In this document: piece after piece, positions 8,601 through 19,475 of the stretch
Layout: each line of letters starts with the position of its first letter
Numbering within the stretch: the first letter of the stretch is position 1
Source of the DNA: Betaproteobacteria bacterium
GTDB lineage: Bacteria > Pseudomonadota > Gammaproteobacteria > Burkholderiales > Burkholderiaceae_C
Direction: 5' to 3'
Length of the DNA: 35,451 nucleotides
Assembly: GCA_009928125.1 (NCBI GenBank)
Contig: RFVJ01000004.1
Coordinates: forward strand, 1-35,451
Translations under genes and position numbers: made by a program
The notes under the pieces: model-generated
What the model was told of the DNA's origin: nothing
Databases searched by the model: none
What the model saw: the letters and a program-made list of their open reading frames with translations, nothing else

Positions 8601-10136
8601 GAATAAATTTTTGTGCTGATCGCGCAATAAATTTTTCTGCACTTTGCCCATGGTGTTTCGTGGCAGCTCCGGCACCACGAAGCACTTCTTGGGTATCTTG
8701 AAATTGGCCAGTTGCGATTTCAAGGTTGAGATGATTTTGTCGGCCTCCAAATGCGCGCCCGGCTTGGCAATCACGATGGCCACACCCACTTCACCAAAAT
8801 CGGGATGCGGTACACCCACCAACGCGCTTTCAGCAACACCAGGCATTTCGTTGATGTAACCTTCAATCTCTGCAGGGTAGACGTTGTAGCCACCGCTGAT
8901 GATCAAGTCTTTGCTGCGACCCACAATGGTGACATAGCCACGCTCGTCAATTTTGCCGACGTCACCCGTTTTAAAGAAACCATCTGAAGTGAATTCTTCT
9001 TTGGTTTTTTCAGGCATGCGCCAGTAGGCTTGGAAAACGTTGGGACCTTTGACTTGGATGTTGCCAATTTCACCGACAGGCATGCCTTTGCCATCGTCGC
9101 TTTGCACGCGCAAGTGGACGCCAGGCAAAGGAAATCCCACCGTCCCGCCTCGACGCTCACTTTGTCCGCCATGCCGTTTGTCTGCCGCATAGGGATTGGA
9201 GGTCAGCATGACGGTTTCGCTCATGCCGTAACGTTCTAAGATGGTGTGACCCGTGCGTTGTTGCCACGCTGTGAAAGTTTCAATCAACAAGGGTGCAGAG
9301 CCAGCAATGAACAAGCGCATGTTGCGCGCAACTTGTTGGTTCAAACCAGGCTCGGCCAAGAGACGAACATACAAAGTGGGCACACCCATGAACACCGTCG
9401 CTTCGGGCATTTTGGCAATGACAAATTTGGGATCAAACTTGGCCATCCAAATCATTTTGCTGCCATTGATGAGGGCGCCATGAATGGCCACAAACAATCC
9501 GTGCACATGAAAAATGGGCAGCGCATGAATGAGCACATCGCCCTTTTTCCAGCCCCAATAAGTTCGAAGGGTTTGGGCATTGCTGAGCATGTTGCCATGC
9601 GTCAGCATGGCACCTTTGCTTCGACCCGTGGTCCCACTGGTGTACAAGATGGCGGCCAAGTCGTGGGCACCTTTGAGCGCAATTTTGTGCTGGTCTTTGT
9701 GGTGAACTGCGCGTTCAAGCAAGGTGCCTGTGCGATCGTCGTTCAAGGTGAACACATGCTGGGTACCGGCTTTGAAAGCAATCTTGCTGACCCAACCAAA
9801 ATTGGCGCCTGTACAGACCACCACGGCAGGCTCGGCATTGCCAATGAAGTATTCAATCTCGGCACTTTGGTAGGCCGTGTTCAATGGCAAAAACACATAG
9901 CCCGCCCGCAACGTTGCCAAATACAACATCATGGCTTCGACAGACTTTTCAACCTGCACCGCAATGCGACTGCCTTGGGGCAGTTTCAAACCCTCGAGCA
10001 AATTGGCCAGCATGGCACTGGCACGGTCTAAATCACGCCATGAGTAGGTCAAGCCGTGGTCAGTTTCAACTGCAACTTCGTCCAAGTTGGCAGGAAAAGC
10101 AGCACGCAGTGCCGCGAACAAATTCTCTTGAGACAT
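8592..10136 (-). CDS. matB: Malonyl-CoA synthetase (MatB-like acyl-CoA ligase, ANL superfamily)
   Basis: ILYTSGTTGRSKGAMLTHGN, ERYGMSE, GYVTIVGRSKDLIISGGYNVYPAEIE, PRNTMGKVQKN; overall MatB-like. Start ATG 10136. Confidence 0.82.
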   Translation of the reverse strand: MSQENLFAALRAAFPANLDEVAVETDHGLTYSWRDLDRASAMLANLLEGLKLPQGSRIAVQVEKSVEAMMLYLATLRAGYVFLPLNTAYQSAEIEYFIGNAEPAVVVCTGANFGWVSKIAFKAGTQHVFTLNDDRTGTLLERAVHHKDQHKIALKGAHDLAAILYTSGTTGRSKGAMLTHGNMLSNAQTLRTYWGWKKGDVLIHALPIFHVHGLFVAIHGALINGSKMIWMAKFDPKFVIAKMPEATVFMGVPTLYVRLLAEPGLNQQVARNMRLFIAGSAPLLIETFTAWQQRTGHTILERYGMSETVMLTSNPYAADKRHGGQSERRGGTVGFPLPGVHLRVQSDDGKGMPVGEIGNIQVKGPNVFQAYWRMPEKTKEEFTSDGFFKTGDVGKIDERGYVTIVGRSKDLIISGGYNVYPAEIEGYINEMPGVAESALVGVPHPDFGEVGVAIVIAKPGAHLEADKIISTLKSQLANFKIPKKCFVVPELPRNTMGKVQKNLLRDQHKNLFSA

Positions 10137-10138
10137 CT

Positions 10139-11134
10139 TCAATCCAATTTAGCACCAGAGGCTTTCACCACTTGGCTCCATTTGCGCAATTCAGTTTTGA
10201 TGAATGCATCAAATTGTGCGCCCGTCAAATTGGGGAAATCAGCACCTTGTGCAGCCCAAACCGCCTTGGCTTCATCGCTTTGACAAGCCTTACGCACCTC
10301 TTCGATCATGCGACCTTGCGCCTCTGCGGGCGTCCCTTTGGGGGCCCAAAGTCCATACCACGTGCTGACGGTGTAGTCAGGCAAGCCAACTTCAGATGAG
10401 CAAGGCACATCTGGAAATGCAGGATTGCGTTTGGTACCAGAGACCATCAGCGCCTTGATTCTGCCACCTTTGATGTGAGCAGCTGAAGAACCCAAGCCGT
10501 CAAACATCATGTCGACATTGCCCGAAATCAAATCTTGCAATGCTGGGCCTGCACCGCGGTAGGGAATGTGGGTGATGAAGGTTTGCGTTTGCAGCTTGAA
10601 CAACTCACCCGCCAAATGGTGAGAGGTACCACCCCCTGCAGAACCATAATTGAGTCGGCCTGGATTTTTCTTCACGAAATCCAAGAACTCTTTCACACTG
10701 TTTGCCGTCACTTTTTTCGGATTGACCACCAACACTTGCGGTACGGCTGCCACAAAAATCAAGGGCACCAAATCGCGTTCGAGATCGTAATCGAGCTTTG
10801 GGTACATGCTAGGCGCGATGGTATGGTGCACTGCGCCCATGAAGTAGTTGTAACCATCGGGGGCTGATTTGGCCGCAATGCCAGCTCCCAATGTGCCACC
10901 GGCGCCCCCACGGTTGTCAATGATCAGTTGCTTGCCAGTTTGCTTTGAAAAAATGGCAGACAAAGGTCTGGCAAACGCATCCGTTCCACCACCCGCGGGA
11001 AACGGCACGATCAAGTTAACCGGCTTGGTCGGCCACGCGGACTGCGCCATGGCTGGCACCCAAGGTGCGGCAGCAGCGGCAACAGCCCATTGCAACATAG
11101 AACGTCTTTGAATACTGTCTTTTGAATACTGCAT
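10139..11134 (-). CDS. Tripartite tricarboxylate transporter substrate-binding protein (Bug/TctC family)
   Basis: Signal peptide, WPTKPVNLIVPFPAGGGTDAFARPL, NRGGAGGTLGA, GNVDMMFDGLGSSAAHIKGGRIKAL. Confidence 0.9.
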   Translation of the reverse strand: MQYSKDSIQRRSMLQWAVAAAAAPWVPAMAQSAWPTKPVNLIVPFPAGGGTDAFARPLSAIFSKQTGKQLIIDNRGGAGGTLGAGIAAKSAPDGYNYFMGAVHHTIAPSMYPKLDYDLERDLVPLIFVAAVPQVLVVNPKKVTANSVKEFLDFVKKNPGRLNYGSAGGGTSHHLAGELFKLQTQTFITHIPYRGAGPALQDLISGNVDMMFDGLGSSAAHIKGGRIKALMVSGTKRNPAFPDVPCSSEVGLPDYTVSTWYGLWAPKGTPAEAQGRMIEEVRKACQSDEAKAVWAAQGADFPNLTGAQFDAFIKTELRKWSQVVKASGAKLD

Positions 11135-11176
11135 GTTTGTCTCCTTTGATCAATGAAACCAACCTGCTGCATAGCG

Positions 11177-11977
11177 TCAAGCATTCTGTGGCTTGTTCAC
11201 TGCAACATACAAAATCACACCCATCAACATCATGGGCACGCACAACCACTGCCCCATGCTGAGCCCCATCGACAACAAGCCGAGGTGCGCATCAGGTTCT
11301 CTGAAAAACTCTGCAATGAAGCGAAGGCTTCCATAGCCCATCAAAAACACGGCCGATACTTGGCCCATCGGCCTGTCTTTGCGTGCAAACAACCACATCA
11401 CTGCAAAAAGAAGCAAGCCCTCTAACAAAAATTGGTAAATTTGCGAGGGATGCCTGGGAAAGTCGCCCGCCCCTCTGAACACCATGCCCCAAGGCAAGTC
11501 GGCATCCGCTTGGCGCCCCCATAACTCACCATTGATGAAATTCCCCACGCGACCCGCTGCCAAACCCGTCGGCACACAAGGCGCCACAAAGTCCATCACC
11601 TGGAAAAAAGGGCGTTGACGTGTCTTGGCAAACCACACCATGGCAGCCATCACACCCAACAAGCCCCCATGAAAACTCATGCCACCTTGCCAAACATAGG
11701 CTATTTCTAGGGGGTGGGAAAGATAGTAGGCCGGCTGGTAAAACAAGCAATACCCAATGCGGCCGCCCAATACCACGCCCAAAACACCCGCAAACAAGAT
11801 GTCTTCCACATCCCTCATGTTCCAATGGGTGAGGCGCGCATAAGGCTCGTGTCGAAGTCGTTTGCTGGCCAACAAGAAAAACAAACCAAACGCAGCCAGA
11901 TAAGTCAGGCCATACCAGTGAACAGCAAGGGGCCCCAACTGCAGAGCCACAGGGTTAATTTGGGGGTGAATCAACAT
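11177..11977 (-). CDS. lgt: Prolipoprotein diacylglyceryl transferase
   Basis: [44 protein letters not shown] motifs. Confidence 0.96.
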   Translation of the reverse strand: MLIHPQINPVALQLGPLAVHWYGLTYLAAFGLFFLLASKRLRHEPYARLTHWNMRDVEDILFAGVLGVVLGGRIGYCLFYQPAYYLSHPLEIAYVWQGGMSFHGGLLGVMAAMVWFAKTRQRPFFQVMDFVAPCVPTGLAAGRVGNFINGELWGRQADADLPWGMVFRGAGDFPRHPSQIYQFLLEGLLLFAVMWLFARKDRPMGQVSAVFLMGYGSLRFIAEFFREPDAHLGLLSMGLSMGQWLCVPMMLMGVILYVAVNKPQNA

Positions 11978-12108
11978 GGGGTCAGATTGTGCCCTGTTCG
12001 CAGCCCCCCATGCACTGCTATATGCCCTAAGTTCTAGGGGTTCTTCCTGACTCTCCCTTAGAATGGACCTCTTAGGCTTAAATTCTTGACCCCATCAGAC
12101 CCCCAACC

Positions 12109-13821
12109 ATGAGCGAAAAAATCATTCCCATTCAACCCGCTGGCCCCATCAACCGCCGAAGCGCCAACATCACCCAAGGCAAATCACGGGCGCCCAATCG
12201 CTCGATGTACTACGCCATGGGTTACGAAGAGGGTGATTTTGTCAAACCCATGGTGGGCGTGGCCAACGGTCACAGCACCATCACACCTTGCAACAGTGGT
12301 TTGCAAAAACTGGCCGACGCCGCAGTGGCGGGCATTGAAGAAGCCGGCGGCAACGCTCAAATTTTTGGCACACCCACCATTTCCGATGGCATGGCCATGG
12401 GCACCGAAGGCATGAAGTACTCCTTGGTCAGTCGCGAAGTCATTTCTGACTGCATCGAAACCTGCGTACAAGGTCAATGGATGGACGGTGTCTTGGTGGT
12501 GGGCGGCTGCGACAAAAACATGCCCGGTGGCATGATGGGCATCTTGCGCGCCAACGTACCTGCCATTTATGTCTATGGCGGCACCATTTTGCCGGGCCGC
12601 TATCAAGGCAAAGACCTGAACATCGTGAGCGTTTTTGAAGCGGTGGGCCAAAACGCCGCAGGCAATTTAAGCGACTTCGATTTGAAAGAAATCGAAAAGC
12701 GCGCCATACCAGGCACCGGTTCATGCGGCGGCATGTACACGGCCAACACCATGTCTTCCGCGTTTGAAGCTTTGGGCATGTCACTGCCCTACTCCTCCAC
12801 CATGGCCAACCCCCATGACGAAACCAAGAACTCTGCCAAAGCATCGGCCAAGGTACTGATTGAGGCCATCAAAAATGATTTGAAGCCACGCGACATCGTC
12901 ACCAAAAAAGCCATTGAAAATGCGGTGGCCGTCATCATGGCCACCGGTGGATCGACCAACGCTGTGTTGCACTTCTTGGCCATTGCGCACACCGCTGGTG
13001 TTGAGTGGACCATTGACGACTTCGAGCGCATGCGCAAAAAGATTCCCGTCATTTGTGACCTGAAGCCCAGCGGTCAATATTTGGCTGTGGACCTGCACCG
13101 TGCAGGCGGCATCCCACAAGTCATGAAAGTCTTGTTGAAGGCTGGTTTGTTGCATGGTGATTGCATGACCATCACCGGCAAAACTGTGGCCGAAAACTTG
13201 AAAGACATTCCCGATGCACCGCGCGCCGACCAAGATGTCATTCGCCCCATCAACAATCCGATGTACGCAGAAGGTCATTTGGCCATTCTGAAAGGCAACC
13301 TGTCACCCGAAGGTGCAGTGGCCAAAATTACCGGATTGAAAAACCCCGTCATCACAGGCCCCGCGCGCGTGTTCAATGACGAGCAATCTGCTTTGCAGGC
13401 CATTTTGGACGGCAAGATCAAAGCCGGTGACGTGATGGTCTTGCGTTACCTCGGCCCCAAAGGCGGCCCTGGCATGCCCGAAATGTTGGCCCCCACAGGC
13501 GCCCTGATTGGTGCTGGTTTGGGTGAAAGCGTGGGCCTGATTACCGATGGTCGTTTCTCTGGCGGTACATGGGGCATGGTGGTGGGTCACGTGGCCCCCG
13601 AAGCCGCAGCGGGCGGCACCATTGCGTTTGTGAACGAAGGCGACTCCATCACCATCGATGCCCACAAACTGATCTTGGAATTGAATGTGCCTGAGGCAGA
13701 AATTGCCAAGCGCCGTGCCAACTGGACTGCACCAGCACCCCGTTACACACGTGGCGTTCAAGCCAAGTTTGCGTTCAATGCTTCAAGCGCCAGCAAAGGT
13801 GCTGTGCTGGATTTGTATTGA
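12109..13821 (+). CDS. ilvD: Dihydroxy-acid dehydratase
   Basis: 570 aa, [46 protein letters not shown]. Confidence 0.97.
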   Translation: MSEKIIPIQPAGPINRRSANITQGKSRAPNRSMYYAMGYEEGDFVKPMVGVANGHSTITPCNSGLQKLADAAVAGIEEAGGNAQIFGTPTISDGMAMGTEGMKYSLVSREVISDCIETCVQGQWMDGVLVVGGCDKNMPGGMMGILRANVPAIYVYGGTILPGRYQGKDLNIVSVFEAVGQNAAGNLSDFDLKEIEKRAIPGTGSCGGMYTANTMSSAFEALGMSLPYSSTMANPHDETKNSAKASAKVLIEAIKNDLKPRDIVTKKAIENAVAVIMATGGSTNAVLHFLAIAHTAGVEWTIDDFERMRKKIPVICDLKPSGQYLAVDLHRAGGIPQVMKVLLKAGLLHGDCMTITGKTVAENLKDIPDAPRADQDVIRPINNPMYAEGHLAILKGNLSPEGAVAKITGLKNPVITGPARVFNDEQSALQAILDGKIKAGDVMVLRYLGPKGGPGMPEMLAPTGALIGAGLGESVGLITDGRFSGGTWGMVVGHVAPEAAAGGTIAFVNEGDSITIDAHKLILELNVPEAEIAKRRANWTAPAPRYTRGVQAKFAFNASSASKGAVLDLY

Positions 13822-13828
13822 TCGGCAC

Positions 13829-14167
13829 ATGGCAAACCTTGCGAAGTCTTGTCTTCAAAATGTGCGGCGGGGTTTGACAACGTCAGCCCTCGCCTGCGCG
13901 GTGTCCTTGCCCGTTTGGGCAGATCAAGCTTTGGCAACCCAAAAGAACTGCATGGGCTGCCACGCCTTAGAACGAAAAATGGTCGGACCGTCTTACAAAG
14001 ACGTTGCCAAAAAATACGCAACCGACCCGAGTGCGGCGAACAAACTGGCGCTCAAAATCCAACAAGGCGGCGCAGGTGTTTGGGGGCCAGTGCCCATGCC
14101 CAGCAATCCGCAAGTCAATGAAAAAGAGGCCAAAACTTTGGCCTCTTGGATTCTCAGCTTGAAATAA
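13829..14167 (+). CDS. Small periplasmic class I cytochrome c (c551/c552-like)
   Basis: Signal peptide then CMGCH motif and GVWGPVPMPSNPQVNEKEAKTLASWILSLK; start at ATG 13829. Confidence 0.87.
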   Translation: MANLAKSCLQNVRRGLTTSALACAVSLPVWADQALATQKNCMGCHALERKMVGPSYKDVAKKYATDPSAANKLALKIQQGGAGVWGPVPMPSNPQVNEKEAKTLASWILSLK

Positions 14168-14170
14168 TCT

Positions 14171-14578
14171 TCAAAGGCCGATGGCCGCAATGCCGGCTTT
14201 GGCAATTTGCGCATCTTCATTGGACTTGACGCCGCTAACGCCGACGGCCCCCAAGCAGAAGCCATCTTTCATGATGGGCACGCCGCCCTCCAACAAACCT
14301 TCAACTTCAGGTGCTGACAAGAAGGACACTCGGCCACCATTGATCACATCTTCGTAAATCTTGCTTTCACGGCGACCCAAGGCCGCTGTTTTGGCTTTGG
14401 CAGGTGCAATGTGTGCGGAAATGGGAGGTGCGCCATCCAATCGTTGGAAATGGAACAAATGGCCACCCGCATCCACAATGGCAATGCTCACAGCCCAATT
14501 GTTCTTTTGGGCTTCCGCTTGGGCTGCGGCTGCAATGGTTTGGATGTCTGACAGTTCGAGGCTGGATTGAGTTTTCAT
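14171..14578 (-). CDS. GlcG/HbpS-like (DUF336-type) protein
   Basis: AVSIAIVDAGGHLFHFQRLDGAPP...GGVPIMKDGFCLGAVGVSGVKSNEDAQIAKAGIAAIG; start ATG 14578. Confidence 0.85.
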   Translation of the reverse strand: MKTQSSLELSDIQTIAAAAQAEAQKNNWAVSIAIVDAGGHLFHFQRLDGAPPISAHIAPAKAKTAALGRRESKIYEDVINGGRVSFLSAPEVEGLLEGGVPIMKDGFCLGAVGVSGVKSNEDAQIAKAGIAAIGL

Positions 14579-14752
14579 GGTTCTCTGGAGGTGAAAAAAT
14601 GATTCGCAAGGATACCTCAGGCAAGGGATCTCATTGCATTCACTCAGGTCACTACACAAAAGACCCTGAATACTTCGGCAAATAGGGCATTTTGAGTTAC
14701 AAGCCCTACAATTTGCCTACCCGATCCAGGGTGGATTATCAGGAGTTCACAC

Positions 14753-15451
14753 ATGAGCGATCTTCAAAACATTGAACAACCCAGCTGGGGCGACGTTGTC
14801 AGCACACCAGCAGAGCGCAACAAGGTCATGCGCAACACCTATTGGTTGTTGGCACTGAGCCTTTTGCCCACAGTCTTGGGCGCCTGGTTAGGCGTGGCCA
14901 CGGGCATCACACAGTCTTTGGGCGGTGGTCTTGGTTTGGTCATTTTCTTGGGCGGCGCCATTGGCTTTATGTTTGCCATCGAGAAGACCAAAGACTCCTC
15001 CACTGGCGTCTTCGTCTTGCTGGGCTTTACATTCTTCATGGGCCTCATGCTGTCTCGCATGATTGCCATGGTGTTGGGCTTCAAGAATGGCGCGGACCTC
15101 ATCATGACGGCCTTCGCGGGAACGGCCGGTGTGTTTGCTGTGATGGCCACATTGGCCAGCGTCATCAAACGCGACTTGTCTGGCATGGGCAAGTGGTTGT
15201 TTGTGGGCGCCTTGGTCTTGATGGTGGGCGGTATCGTCAACATCTTTGTGGGCTCCACAGCGGGCATGATGGCTTTGTCAGTGGCTGCCATCGGTATTTT
15301 CAGCGCCTACATGTTGTACGACCTGAAGCAAATTTTGGATGGTGGCGAAACCAATTACATCAGCGCCACCCTCATGCTGTACATGGACTTGTTCAACGTG
15401 TTCCAAAGTCTGCTGGCCTTGTTGGGCATCATGGGTGGCGAGCGCGACTAA
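14753..15451 (+). CDS. Bax inhibitor-1/YccA family membrane protein
   Basis: 232 aa, seven hydrophobic segments; AAIGIFSAYMLYDLKQILDGGETNYISATLMLYMDLFNVFQSLLALLGIMGGERD. Confidence 0.93.
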   Translation: MSDLQNIEQPSWGDVVSTPAERNKVMRNTYWLLALSLLPTVLGAWLGVATGITQSLGGGLGLVIFLGGAIGFMFAIEKTKDSSTGVFVLLGFTFFMGLMLSRMIAMVLGFKNGADLIMTAFAGTAGVFAVMATLASVIKRDLSGMGKWLFVGALVLMVGGIVNIFVGSTAGMMALSVAAIGIFSAYMLYDLKQILDGGETNYISATLMLYMDLFNVFQSLLALLGIMGGERD

Positions 15452-15490
15452 GCGTGCCGAGCGCCAAGCCATTGTGCTTGGCCATGAAAC

Positions 15491-15528
15491 AAGCATCTGA
15501 GCTGTGAAAGGCTCAGATGCTTTTTTTT
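15491..15528 (+). terminator. Rho-independent terminator downstream of the BI-1 gene
   Basis: Perfect 10-bp stem GCATCTGAGC-TGTGAAAG-GCTCAGATGC followed by T8; overlaps the stop codon of convergent rlmD. Confidence 0.93.
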
Positions 15529-16966
15529 AATCACGTCGCTCAAACACCGCCATGCTTTCCACGTGCGCAGTGTGGGCAAACATGTTGATCACGCCCGCAC
15601 TGAGGCACCGGTAGCCCGCTTTGTGAACCAACAGGCCTGCATCGCGAGCCAATGTGGCGGGGTTGCAACTGACATACACGATGCGTTTTGGAAATTGCCA
15701 ACTGCCACGCAATTCGGTGTTCTCATGCAATTCTGCCAACGACTTGGCCAAAGCGAACGCGCCCTCTCGGGGGGGATCGATCAACCACTTGTCGGCGATG
15801 CCATCGGCCATCAGCATCTCGGGCGTCATTTCAAACAAATTACGCGCAATGAATTGGGTGGGTGCCAAGGGCTTGTCCGATCCTCTGATACTTTGATTGC
15901 GCGCAAAATTGTCGCGTGAGCGCGCCACCAAGGTTTCTGATCCTTCAACGCCCACCACCTCTTTGGCGGCGCTTGCAATCGGCAAAGTGAAATTGCCCAA
16001 GCCACAAAACCAATCGATCACACGTTCGTGTGCTTCAGGCTTGAGTAAACGCAAAGCACGTGTCACCAAGACGCGATTGATGTGCGGATTGACTTGCGTG
16101 AAGTCTGTGGGTTTGAAAGGCATGTGAATGCCAAAATCGGGCAAGTCGTAGGACAACTCAGGACCGCCCTCGTCCATCAGTTTCACTGTGTCGGGGCCTT
16201 TGATTTGCAACCACCATTGAACGTGATGCTGCTGAGCGAAAGCGCGTAAGCGTTCCTCATCGGCGAGCGTCAGTGGCTCGAGATGCCGTAGCACCAAGGC
16301 TGTGACGGTGTCACCTTGTGCCAATTCAATTTGAGGCACGGTTTCACGTGCATCCATGCCGAAAATGAGTTCTCGCAGTGCCATCAGCATGGCGCTGATG
16401 TTGGGCGGTAAAACGCGACACGTTTTGATGTCTGCCACATAGCGACTCTTGCGCTCGTGAAAGCCGATCAGCACCTCGCCTTTTTTATGAACATAGCGAA
16501 CCGATAAACGCGCACGGTAGCGGTACCCCCAGCTGGGCCCTTCCATGGGTCGCAGCAAATTTTCAGGCTTCACTTTGCCCAAGTGCCACAAGTTGTCTTC
16601 GAGAACACGTTGTTTGACGGCCACTTGCGCACTGGCTTCCAAGTGTTGCATTTTGCAACCCCCGCAAGCGCCCGCATGCAATCCAAAATGCGGGCAGCCT
16701 GGCTTGACACGTTGTGAAGATTCACGATGAACGGCTGTGACGACACCCGCCTCCCAATTGTTTTTCTTGCGATGCACATTGACAGACACTTGTTCAAAAG
16801 GCAATGCACCTTCGACAAACACAACTTTACCGTCGGGCCGTCGCGCAATGCCTTGAGCGTCCATGTCGAGCGCATCAATGTGCAACCAGCCTTCTGGTAA
16901 ATCGGTTCGGCCCAGAATGACCTCTTGTGTTTGTTCTTCTCTGGAAGAATCGCTTTGTTTGCTCAT
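15527..16966 (-). CDS. rlmD: 23S rRNA (uracil-5-)-methyltransferase RlmD/RumA
   Basis: TRAM-like N-terminus, Fe-S cysteines [50 protein letters not shown]. Confidence 0.93.
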   Translation of the reverse strand: MSKQSDSSREEQTQEVILGRTDLPEGWLHIDALDMDAQGIARRPDGKVVFVEGALPFEQVSVNVHRKKNNWEAGVVTAVHRESSQRVKPGCPHFGLHAGACGGCKMQHLEASAQVAVKQRVLEDNLWHLGKVKPENLLRPMEGPSWGYRYRARLSVRYVHKKGEVLIGFHERKSRYVADIKTCRVLPPNISAMLMALRELIFGMDARETVPQIELAQGDTVTALVLRHLEPLTLADEERLRAFAQQHHVQWWLQIKGPDTVKLMDEGGPELSYDLPDFGIHMPFKPTDFTQVNPHINRVLVTRALRLLKPEAHERVIDWFCGLGNFTLPIASAAKEVVGVEGSETLVARSRDNFARNQSIRGSDKPLAPTQFIARNLFEMTPEMLMADGIADKWLIDPPREGAFALAKSLAELHENTELRGSWQFPKRIVYVSCNPATLARDAGLLVHKAGYRCLSAGVINMFAHTAHVESMAVFERRD

Positions 16967-17820
16967 GGCCGAGAAGGCAAATATTTGATGGGATCGACTG
17001 GCTTGCCTTGCTTGCGAATTTCAAAATGCAATTTCACACGGTCGGCATCCGAACTTCCCATCTCTGCAATGCGTTGACCTTTGACCACGTTTTGATCCTC
17101 TTTGACCCACAAAGTTTGGTTGTGCGCGTAGGCTGTCAGGTAGGTGTTGTTGTGCTTCAGTATCACCAAATTGCCATAACCTCTGAGGCCCGAACCCGCG
17201 TACACCACTTTGCCATCGGCAGCGGCCAGCACAGGGTCGCCCGCCTTGCCTGCAAAGTCCAGGCCTTTGTTTTTGGCCTCATCAAAACCCGTCAAGATTT
17301 GTCCCGGATGTGGCCATGCAAAGGCCAATCCATCTTCTGAATTGTTGGCAGGTGCGGGTGCTTGGGGAACAGGCTGACTGCCCTGTTGTGGCGCGGCAGC
17401 AGGCTTGGGGGCTGCTGCAACTTTGCCTTCTGTTGGCAAAGGTGCCACTCGAAGAACCTGATCCACTTCAATCACATTGGGGTTGTCAAGGCCATTCCAT
17501 TTGGCTATGTCTCGCCAAGCTTGACCATGGTCGAGCGCAATTTTGGTCAGGGTGTCACCAGGTCGCACACTGTAATAGCCCGGCTTGCCTGCATTTTCAG
17601 AACCGGGCATGGGTGCCCCCATGGTGATGGGCGTGCTGACAGCGCCGGTGCTGGAATGGGTTGGCGGCGCAGGTGCTTTGGCTGTACGAGAACTGCTTTG
17701 ACCGGCGACACGGTCTTCAACAGGAATAGGCCCCCGTGGCTTGGAGCTGCAACCCACCAACGCCGTCAACGTTAAACAAAAAACGACCGCCAACACTTGA
17801 CGGACATGCATCAATTTCAT
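16963..17820 (-). CDS. nlpD: Murein hydrolase activator NlpD-like lipoprotein (LysM + M23 domain)
   Basis: Lipobox LVGCSS, Lys[37 protein letters not shown], degenerate M23 domain; start ATG 17820. Confidence 0.92.
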   Translation of the reverse strand: MKLMHVRQVLAVVFCLTLTALVGCSSKPRGPIPVEDRVAGQSSSRTAKAPAPPTHSSTGAVSTPITMGAPMPGSENAGKPGYYSVRPGDTLTKIALDHGQAWRDIAKWNGLDNPNVIEVDQVLRVAPLPTEGKVAAAPKPAAAPQQGSQPVPQAPAPANNSEDGLAFAWPHPGQILTGFDEAKNKGLDFAGKAGDPVLAAADGKVVYAGSGLRGYGNLVILKHNNTYLTAYAHNQTLWVKEDQNVVKGQRIAEMGSSDADRVKLHFEIRKQGKPVDPIKYLPSRP

Positions 17821-17830
17821 GTCAAATCCT

Positions 17831-18610
17831 TCAGGAGACACCCGATTTTAGGGGGACAAAATGCACGGCTTCGAGTACGTTTTGCTTGAAGCCCTGCGGG
17901 GTCTTATTGACCACCATCAAAGCTTGTTGACCCGTGGCTGTGACCGTGGGTGCAACCAAACGGCCACCCACCGCCAATTGATCAAGCCAAGCTTGCGGCA
18001 CAGAGTCACCCCCCGCTGCTGAGATGATGGCGGCATAGGGCGCACCTTTGGGATACCCCAGCATGCCGTCGCCAAATAACAAATGCACATTGGCCAAGCG
18101 AAAGTGCCTTAAATTGGCGCGGGCTTTTTCATGCAATCCTTTTAATCGCTCGATGCTGTAGACCTCGGTGGCCACATGACTTAAGACAGCCGCTTGATAG
18201 CCACAACCTGTGCCAATTTCGAGGACACGACCTAACTTGCCATCGACACCCTCACGCAACAGCTCAATCATGCGCGCCACGACATTGGGCTTTGAAATGG
18301 TTTGACCCAAACCGATGGGCAAACTGGTGTCTTCGTAGGCTTGTGCCACCAGGGCACTTTCAACAAAGCGATGACGTTCTACGGTCCCCATGGCTTGCAA
18401 AACCAGGGGATCTTGAAGACCTTGCGCCGCCAATTTTTGCACCATGCGTTGTCTGACAGCACTGGAATCCATGCCCAAGTTTTGAACCGGCGCAGGTGCA
18501 GCCCTGACCTCCGATTGAACGATTGATTTCACCGGTGCATTGGTTTTCAACGTGCGAGGTGCAGGCGATGCCTTCTCCAACTTCAGCGGAAAACCTGGAC
18601 GCTGTGCCAT
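17831..18610 (-). CDS. pcm: Protein-L-isoaspartate O-methyltransferase
   Basis: VERHRFVESALVAQAYEDTSLPIGLGQTISKPNVVARM, VLEIGTGCGYQAAVL; start ATG 18610 overlaps surE stop (TGATG). Confidence 0.94.
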   Translation of the reverse strand: MAQRPGFPLKLEKASPAPRTLKTNAPVKSIVQSEVRAAPAPVQNLGMDSSAVRQRMVQKLAAQGLQDPLVLQAMGTVERHRFVESALVAQAYEDTSLPIGLGQTISKPNVVARMIELLREGVDGKLGRVLEIGTGCGYQAAVLSHVATEVYSIERLKGLHEKARANLRHFRLANVHLLFGDGMLGYPKGAPYAAIISAAGGDSVPQAWLDQLAVGGRLVAPTVTATGQQALMVVNKTPQGFKQNVLEAVHFVPLKSGVS

Positions 18611-19374
18611 CAAGCACCCCAAACTTTCAACTTGGACAAGTTGCGCGACCACATACCTGCGTTCTCATGGTCGGTTAAATCGACCTTCAACGGCGTGATG
18701 GTGACGTGCCCATTTTTTGCAGCATGAAAATCGGTGCCCTCGCCATCGTCCATGGCGTCACCCGCATTGCCAATCCAGTACATGGTTTCGCCACGGGGGC
18801 TGAGCTGGGTAATGACGGGTTCGGCCGCATGCCGCCGACCCAAGCGACACAGCTTGGCATTTTTCCAATGCGCCGAGGTGTTGGGGATGTTGACATTCAA
18901 AAGCCAAGGTGATTTGCCAATCAGCTGCGCTGCTTCAAATTGCGCCACCATGTTTTTGGCAAATTCGGCCGCTTGGTCCAAGTGAGCCCATCCTTTTTCA
19001 GTTTGTGAAAATGCCAGTGCAGGAATGCCAAACAAGTACCCTTCCATGGCGGCACCCACGGTACCCGAGTAAAGGGTGTCGTCGCCCATGTTGGCGCCAT
19101 TGTTGATGCCCGAGACGACCAAGTCGGGTCGATAGCCCAACAGTCCCGTCAGTGCAATGTGCACACAGTCGGCGGGCGTCCCGTTGACATATCGAAATCC
19201 GTTTTCGCCTTGCCGCACGTAAAGAGGAGAATGCAAGGTCAATGCGTTGGACTTGGCGCTGTTGTTGTGCTCAGGTGCCACCACCTCAACATCGGCCACT
19301 TGTTTGAGGGCGTGGTAAAGCGCCACAATGCCGTCAGCCCGGTAGCCATCGTCGTTGGAAATGAGAATTTTCAT
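18610..19374 (-). CDS. surE: 5'/3'-nucleotidase SurE
   Basis: MKILISNDDGYRADGI, VVSGINNGANMGDDTLYSGTVGAAMEG. Confidence 0.97.
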   Translation of the reverse strand: MKILISNDDGYRADGIVALYHALKQVADVEVVAPEHNNSAKSNALTLHSPLYVRQGENGFRYVNGTPADCVHIALTGLLGYRPDLVVSGINNGANMGDDTLYSGTVGAAMEGYLFGIPALAFSQTEKGWAHLDQAAEFAKNMVAQFEAAQLIGKSPWLLNVNIPNTSAHWKNAKLCRLGRRHAAEPVITQLSPRGETMYWIGNAGDAMDDGEGTDFHAAKNGHVTITPLKVDLTDHENAGMWSRNLSKLKVWGA

Positions 19375-19475
19375 GGGTGTGTCCTAGCCCTCAATTGTAG
19401 GTCGCTACCGAGACATCCCGATGACGACCTGGGCCTTTATATTCATGGAATTGCGTGTTTTTGAGGAGAATTTCT

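Noticed and set aside
9246-10031. Plus-strand ORF (261 aa) opposite matB
   Set aside because: Antisense to well-supported MatB; no recognisable domain and no RBS.
11977-12094. TGGGGTCA ... TGACCCCA inverted repeat in the lgt/ilvD intergenic region
   Set aside because: Only 8 bp with about 100 bp spacing and partly coding or start-proximal; could easily be chance.
12184-13761. Minus-strand ORFs (152-165 aa) opposite ilvD
   Set aside because: Antisense shadow ORFs within an intact, strongly conserved ilvD.
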